DNA of 64,000 nucleotides from Amblyomma americanum. Its lineage: Eukaryota; Arthropoda; Arachnida; Ixodida; Ixodidae. Below the pieces are notes generated by a model. The model was not told the origin of the DNA and searched no databases. It saw only the letters and a program-made list of their open reading frames with translations. The position numbers were made by a program, and so were the translations under genes. This document shows, one piece after another, positions 47,801-56,070 of the stretch; positions within the stretch are counted from its first letter, which is position 1, and the number at the start of each line of letters is the position of its first letter. The stretch covers positions 114,307,634-114,371,633 of the forward strand of contig NC_135498.1 of NCBI RefSeq assembly GCF_052857255.1, in the 5' to 3' direction.

Positions 47801-50800
47801 CTCACATTCTGCGAGCGCCGCCATGGGCCGAACGGCATGGCTGGGCTCGTCTGGAAGCGAAGACGACGACGTTCCCGCTCGGACGCGCGCTGCTGGTGTT
47901 CTTGGCGTTCGGATTAAAAGCCCCCTTTCGTGTCGCCCTACGTTTGTCGGCAACAATATTAAGTATTTTCTTAAGGTGATCACGACTAGTTCCAAGCAGC
48001 CTTCTTGTCGCGTGGCCTATTTATTCCTTAATAATAATTACAGTTGCAGGTTATCGCCAAGCGCCCACGTGAAGTAGCTTCTCTGCACTGTGTTGTCACC
48101 AAGTGAAATACAATCACCGCGAAATGTAGCGGGACGTTCCCTAGCTCTAAGGACCTCCTCAAAAGGACTGCATGCAAAAATATGGTGCTAAAAGGTGCGT
48201 TTAGTGACCTAAATTAAATTCTGATTACCGACGTGAACGGAAGTGAGATTATTTGTGAACGGAAGAGGCTTTCCCCACTTTTCGTGTTTATTTGGGCGCG
48301 GACGCAACAAATTTCTAAATACGAACAACAATAATCAAAGCATGTTTGCGACAATGAAGTCCACCTGAACAGCACAGTCTAGCAACTTTTGGTCCTTTGT
48401 GGAGAATGGTACAGACTTTTATGGAGGCGAAACGCGGGAGGGTTTAGTGGCAGCACTGTCTAAGATAGGAAGAATGATATCAGCATCAGGTTATCGAACG
48501 AGCAAGGCGAGCAGATTACAGTAATTGGGTCACGGACTAGGGACACCATATTCTTTTTCCTCAACATCTGCCTGTACTACAATAAATATTTTCGTCGTCA
48601 TTTCTTTCATCCGCTTACGGAGGTGGTGGTAAAAAGTTGACAAGCTTTTTTAATGCTCAAAAAGATAGATTGAAAGTCCGAAGAAACCGCTACATGACCT
48701 GTATCCTAAATCCATGGACCGCACGACGAGGCGCTGTCTCGCGCCCGCTTTACCAGAAACCTTTTGGGACTCTAGTGTGGAGCAGCTGAGGAGGGCAGTC
48801 TCCCATGCCTCTCGGGTAGGGGTAGGAGAAGGGGGAAGGTGATGGTTCTGAGTGCATGGTCACATCATGTGAAAGAGATCGCAGATCTTGCCATAGAGCT
48901 GGCAACGCCCATCTATGTTGGGATGAACGTGTTTCACTACGGCAGGACAAAGGACAGTTCTTGTCTGCAGGCGCCGCAGAGCCCGCTCCTCCGCCTCTCC
49001 CCGGCCCCTTTCAGGGGGCCGGGTAGAGGCGGTGGCTGTCGCAATAATGAATTAAAAAGAACAGCAGAAGCCGTTGACGAGCTTCTGAGCCAGGAGAGCT
49101 AGGATGAGGAGCCCAGTGTGTACACGCTCGGGCGGCCGCATCAGCGTCCTCATTGCCTCGTAGACCCTGGTAGCCAGGAGCCCATATTATGTTTGTCTCA
49201 GTTGAGTTGGTTTATGGTTGTATGAGTTGGGGCCCGTCGTAGAATTTGGGAGGCAAGAAATGATATTTCTTTTTCCATATAGCGGTCACAGGCCCGGCGA
49301 GAGTGTGTGAAAACCGTTCTCGACCTTGAATCCGCGGCAGCGAAAGATATTGCAACTTCCTCAGCTCGCGTTGAAGTTCGGGCCCGAAAGGATAGACTAT
49401 CGATATTCATTCCCTGATGGACTACGACAGCACTCTAGGTTCTGGCTGATAGCATATGGAAGACAAAAACTACAGTTGGGAAGGCGACCGGGATGGGACA
49501 AATTCGATTCATTTCTATGTTTTTCGGCTAATTCATACGGCCTTTGTGTGCTAATCTTCGGCATCGTTAATAATCCAGCCAGTCACCACATTGATTGCGC
49601 GAACTCTCTTCAAGTCTCCAAAATAACACTATACCTGTGGAAAGCATGCAGTGGTGCTAACTTTGCTCCGACGTTTCCGACGTGCGATTTTGTTCGATAG
49701 TGATTTCATTTAAAAATTAAATTACGAGCATTGCTACGAAACATAGGAAGTTTTATGGAATCCTTAGAAAGTTCATAACACATTCAGATAACAGACAGAA
49801 AACACATTCCATGAAAGCGAAGGAAGGACTTGTCATCTCCCAATTTCAGGACAATTTAAAGGTGCATCAAAATATGACGCTCCCGGGCTGCTGGATAGAA
49901 GCAAGTGGCTGATAGAGCTTGTGTTTAGATGCAACTGCGGGCACACATTTTCATAACAAAGAATTAGTGTGCACGACAGTTGTGTTCTACGCCAAGAAAC
50001 GAATGAATTGCAACTTTAATATTTACTTGTGAAAAACTTCAGCATACTTACAGCGAAAAAGGAGTTTCTAGCGCATTCGCTGTGCATGCGTTACTGGCTG
50101 TCACTTGTGTTTTTCAGATTACCGTTGGGTGCACAGCAAAATGTGGAGATGTTTGGACAAAGGCACATACAGATGGCGAGCAATGCATTGTGAGTGACAA
50201 AGCTGTTTTGTTAAGTTAACACTAAACTAATAGCTGTGATATAGTTTAGACATTTGATATTTAATTTTCATACGCACACGTGCCTCTGAGCGACGTCGCA
50301 CTGAACACGTCCAATTCGTTATGAACCACTTGAAGTTCTTTAACGTGTAGTGATGTCGCCGATGACGTGGTAAGTTTGGCATTTTACCACTAGCAAAGCG
50401 CCGCCGCTGCGCGCAGGACTAAAGCCTTTGAGATTGCTAGTAACAGCATGTTGTAAGAATGATAGGTTTTTTGGGGAATAAGCCGTTTCTTGAGACAACG
50501 CGACGGCCAGGACGGTTAGAATTGTGCACTTTCGGGGAGCAGTAAATCCGCCCAGGGACTGGTCTATCCGGCTCATTTGCTTTAAGCATAAACTGAGATA
50601 TCTTTTGCTATTGAAGAAGGAATTCTGCTGATTGTTAATTTCGGTTCAAAAGCGTCGTATATACTCGCTTGTGAGTTGAATGTAAAAACTTTAATTTTTG
50701 AATTGCCGTAAATCTTCTCTGAAGTATAACGCCGCCTTTTTCTGTAGGCTAGATGATTATGTCGGACAACTGAATTTAAAAGTAGATGGCTTGGCGTTCT

Positions 50801-53800
50801 TTCCACAAAGGGTAGTAATTGACTCCCTTCGGCTTTGATTTTTGTTCTGAATATCATTCCAGAATATCATTTTGAACGGCGGCGGTGTATATATATATAG
50901 ACGTTTATCTCCATGTTCGTTTGGTGTCCATGATTTGTCGGATATGTCCCGCGCATGTTCATCTCAATATCAGTTTCGCGTGTTTAAAAATATGCAGTCG
51001 TAGGTTCGTTGCGAAGTTACCTATAGATCCTGGGGTAATTGAAGCTCTTTGAAATACACCGCTGTAAGGCAGACGGTTAAACATTAAGACAGAAACTTTC
51101 GTTCCGAAGGAATAATTCACAACGTTGTCAGTCTTGATGGAAGGGCGGCTGGCAGTAGGCATGCAGAATTTATCAAGTAGTAGTGTATCTTATATTCTAG
51201 ATGGTGGTAAGGAACAGCGCGCCTGTAATACATCGTCCTGCCTGAGTTTACGTATTGCCCGTACGTTTATTTCTTTCCTGCCACGTTGTTCTAATAATTT
51301 TAGCTTAATAATGTCTGCCGGTTTTGAAATTAGAGCAGTGTTCAATTTTGTACGATTGGAGAGTGTTTCCGTGACTGTGCCGTATAATTAGGCTTACAGG
51401 ACGCAGTGAAATGTGACGCAGCATTAGTTTTCACTCAGTCTCCAGGCCAATGTTAAAGTTGTTATGCCCCGATTGTGTTGTAACTGCAAACTCTTAGGTA
51501 GTTTTTTCCGGCTCAGAGTATCGGGTAAGTTGCGCTGCGTGAGATTAATATTTCATACGTTTTTCGAAGTCTTCTTGGACATTTAAAAAAGAGCGTAGGC
51601 TTTTGGGCAGCGGGACGTACCTGTGGTGCAAACGATTGATTCAGTCGCCGAGCTGTGTTGGGGCGTAGCGAGCCGCGTTGATGCAGGCTAACACTGTATA
51701 CACACACCGGGTGTTTCACCTCAGATGATCTGCAGTTTCAACGTGATTGCGTTATAGGCCCCATTGTCCAGAAAATCCGGTGTCGGCTTTGTTGGCGTCG
51801 GTGTTCTGAGTGGAAAATCACGCGCATGACTCTGGCAGGTTGTTTCCAGAGAGCAGCCTAGGAGGCAGGTGGGCCATATAGGCCACATAGGTCACGAGAC
51901 CATGAGGCGTCATCACGACCTACTCACCGGATAGCGGTAAAACTGTCCTCCATGGCAGGTGGCAATTAATTATTGATTGGTTGCTCGGGACGTGCAACCT
52001 ACGTTGCACAAAGCCCACCGCTTGGTGCACATGCCATTGCAGGGCAGTGGCACATCACTTAACAGCTGCAACGCAGCACCAGGAGAGGTAAGAGAACTCC
52101 ATGGCATCTATGAATTTGAATGTAAGGAGGGTGTATTAACCCAATACGCTACCGCTACCGCTACCGCACTGTGACGCTACCACGTCATACCCTTAAGGCG
52201 GAGCTTAAGTGCCAACTTAAATTTTTAAAATAAGCTTTGGGAGTTACTAGAGCGCTTTTTTCGGCATAGCACTTTTAGAGGTACTGAACATCAGACTAGA
52301 TTTTGGATGTAGGAACAAATAAACTGGTCAACTATCACTGAAGAGTTAACTTTTCAGTTATTACTGTTAATTTCCTTATTAAATAAGAGACGTTTAGCCG
52401 ACCTTTAGTAACATCCATGTTAGTTTTCAGAATTTGGACAACGTGGTTTCCCTCTGCGCTGTGACCTAATTTTGGTATTTAGACAAGTTACGTTTAACCA
52501 CAATGTTTGCTTTTGTCTGCAAGTTTCTCAAAAGGTTCATGTATTTTGGTGCGATCTTACCAGACTGTTGGGCCGTAGCGCCGAGGCTACCTGCGTTTTA
52601 GAAATTCTTAGAAATGATACGGATAATAATTTCGTTGGGCACACGCCGCTCATTAAATAAGGAGACTAAGAGTAAGAGTTAAAATTTAACAACTGATTAT
52701 TAGTAACAAGCCTACTGGTCAGCGCGTGTTAGCTGAATTTTGATGCGCGGCACTGCTGAAAATGCTGTGGCGAAAAGAGTACTGTTTCTAAATGAAAAGA
52801 CCTGTTTAAAAAAATTCAGAACATCATAGGTGAAACACCCGGTATATCTTTGCTCTGCAGCAGGCTGCGAACCTACATTCGCAAGGGGTATGGCTCGCTT
52901 CGGAAAAAACTGGGCACTCGACTAATATGGTTTTAGTTATGGTGCCACGGTGATATTTCCTTCATACGCTGTAAAGCCTACCTGCGAATAACTCTTGACA
53001 GCAGGCCTGCGATTGATGATGTTGTCACTGGCTTTTGCGCAATACAAAGCACAGTCGTGTCACGGAACTGAGAACTTCGCCTGTAATGAAAATTTCTGGT
53101 TTTAAGAGTGTGGTGTTGGTAGCCCCCTACTTTCTTTGACCACTGCTGAATTCTCATTTAAATTTAAGTCTGCTCTATGTGAAAGCTATGTATTTGCATT
53201 TATCTGAATTTTTGTTGTTGTGTAAGACCAACCACACCCAAGAACAGATAGTAAAATTATGAAATGCCATTTCAAAAGGAATTCATTTTAAAACACCTAG
53301 ACCTGCCCGTACTATTCACTCCGAGCAGAGGTTACAGGGCGAGAGCGCTACCCACAGAAACTCATGTAAGGAATAATTCTGGAATATTTTTTCTCGTCTC
53401 GGAGACTATGCGTGGAAGAGGATATTTCTTAACAATTGAAAGTTTTTGAGAACAGTGCGACTAAGAATGGGACATGCTTTCGAAGCTATTGCTTTATAAT
53501 ACGACGCTGAATGTGCGGCATTTCAAAGCTGCTTTTTCAAATGCAGCGATGAATGTATGTTGTTAACCTGGAGATTCCCGAAACGGGCGGATTTTCCTGT
53601 ATATTTTTTTTTGCCGAATCGCCACAAAAGCAAATATGGCCCTGGTTTCAGCCATGGGCAAGTTAACATTTTCCGATAAGTCTTGGACCAACTGACATGA
53701 TGAAACTTGCGTATATAAATTCAGGAAAACCCAGTTGGAGTCTGCTGTAACACCAGCTGGAATGCAGTAAATATTCTGGTGTGTACATGTCACAGATTTT

Positions 53801-55976
53801 AAAACCCGTCTGAATAAAATATTAATTTTGAAATTTTTCTTCGCATAAAATCTCGGAGCCTCGTTCTGGCAGAAAGAAGTATAAGTTAGCAAGGTAGCTT
53901 TGATTCTTCACGGCAGAAGCCCTAAAGTCGAAAACGCAAGAAGAATGACCCCGCTTGAGTCATGTAGTCCACAATGCGTCGTTCTCTTTTGCGCTTCATG
54001 TTTTCTAAACGTGTAGTGTTTTTAAAACAACTTTCAATTTTTAATCTTTTAACTTTTTACAAGCATTTTGTATTTCACTACTAAAATAATGGGAACTTTG
54101 TTGCACGAATGTTGTTGCCGTATGGCTGCAATTGTATCGGGATTATTTTCGGATCATATCGTACATACGCAGCATTTTGACCTTCCGGATTCGGGGACAG
54201 TGTGAACGACCTGTATCAGATTTCCAGGGAGGATTGTGAGAGCGTCTGGCAAAATCCTCCGACACCAATTACATAGAGCAAGCATTAATTGACTGGTTGA
54301 AAACACCATACTGACCCAAGTCTCTTAGAACATGTGAGTGGCCCCCCAAGACCTGCAGTTCACCAGTTACCGCTCTTGCGTTGACCCTTCCCAGGAGCCA
54401 GTGTTAGCGGTCAGGGTCATTGCTGCGCAGAATAGTCTCCCATTGCTCCTCCAACGAGTTTTGAAAGCAAGTAGACAGTCCAAACAATGGCGATGGTTTA
54501 GCTCTGGTTAAACCCGGAGTGGCGCGATAACTACAGCTGGCCGGGTGGAACTTGCTCAGTGGAACAGCGAAGTCAGCCTTTCGCCGCTCTGTTTCGCTGG
54601 GAGTTCCTTCTTCATCTTTGTCCCACTTGACACAGCGCATGCGCATAACTGTTGCGGCTCGGTTTCGCCGGCGCGCCGCGCCGCCAGCAGCAGCAGCTGT
54701 TCCGCACCACGTGGCTTGTCACGTGAACAACCACGTGATCGGCCACGGCGCCGCGCCGCCGTCAGCTGCTCCGCACACGTGACCAACCGCATGACAGCAT
54801 GACGGCGCAGCCACGGGGTGGCGGCGCCGCCACGCTGAAGGCTACAAATGCTACCGTAATGTAGCTATCGCTACAATATAATCAGTGGTATGGTGCTTTA
54901 GGGTAGTTTGTGTGAGGGTAAAACCAAAACCTTTCTGCGAGGAACTAGACTCTTTCGTTATGTGGCTGTAAATATACAGCATAAGTAAGAGGAATACCAG
55001 ATTATCATGAAAGGCTGCCTTTGCGACCACTTGTGATGGCTGTGGCTGCGAAAGCAGTGTCCTCATTTCTTAATAACAGCTTTTAAAAAAATTGCAAAAA
55101 GTTTCCTACATTTGAATTATTGCGAAAGCACGGATTTATGCTACGTAGAAGGCGACGATGAGCCGGCAGTGTAATGGGACGAAGCGCTGGAGTTAGGCCA
55201 GCTGTGGACAAACAACGCGCCATTTTATAAAGCTTAAAACAACAAACAGCGGCACAGACAACAGATCGTTTGGTTTGGTTTTGTGGAGTTTAACGTCCCA
55301 AAGCAACTCAGGCTATGAGGGACGCTGTTGTGAAGGGGTCTGGAAATTTCGACCACCTGGGGTTCTTTAACGTGCACGGACATCGCACAGTGCACGGGCC
55401 TCTAGAATTTCGCTTCCATCGAAATTCGACCGCCGCAGCCGGAATCGAACCAGCGTCTTTCCGGTCAGCAGCCGAGCACCATAATCACTGAGTCACCGCG
55501 GCGGCTTACTGATAACAGAAGATATTGCTCGGAGTTGGTACCCATCAGATTAATGATTGCATGCTATTGTTCACTGTCACAGTCATATCTCGCCGCATTA
55601 TATCTCGCCTCTGTATTCTTCTTCATTTCTACTATCACCAACGCAGGAGACACGAAAAGCTGCAACCCCCGCACAGGACGTCTAGCCGCCTAAGCCATGA
55701 CCATAGCACCGCACGCATCAACTGTCGCACCTTAGCTCTGAAGTCATCATTTTTTCCGGACGCGATAGCACTATGGAATGGGCTGCCAAATACCATTGCA
55801 TCACGCACTAACCGCAAATCATTCCGGGATTAACTAAACGACCATTTTACATGAGGGCAAAAAGTTCCTACCATAATCAACTCGGCACTTTGAACAGCTG
55901 AGCATTTTTACTTATTTTTACTTTTTTTCTGTGTGATGCCTTTTTCACTATATTTTTCTCTTGTATTAATTGAGAG

Positions 55977-56070
<94 letters not shown>

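Larger units (their letters stand above)
42246..47955 (+). mobile_element. Ty3/gypsy element D, full length but decayed
   Basis: 165-bp LTRs (TGCCACA...GGCGACA/GGCAACA) enclose gag and pol in order. ATAT at 42242-42245 and 47956-47959 is the likely target duplication. A SINE sits in the integrase. The LTRs differ at roughly 20 or more sites by eye, so the insertion is old. Confidence 0.9.

Noticed and set aside
50862..50998. Candidate fourth junction exon after exon 4
   Set aside because: The first cysteine falls at a suitable distance but the following x4, x4, x8 cysteines are missing; the exon at 56368 fits exactly.
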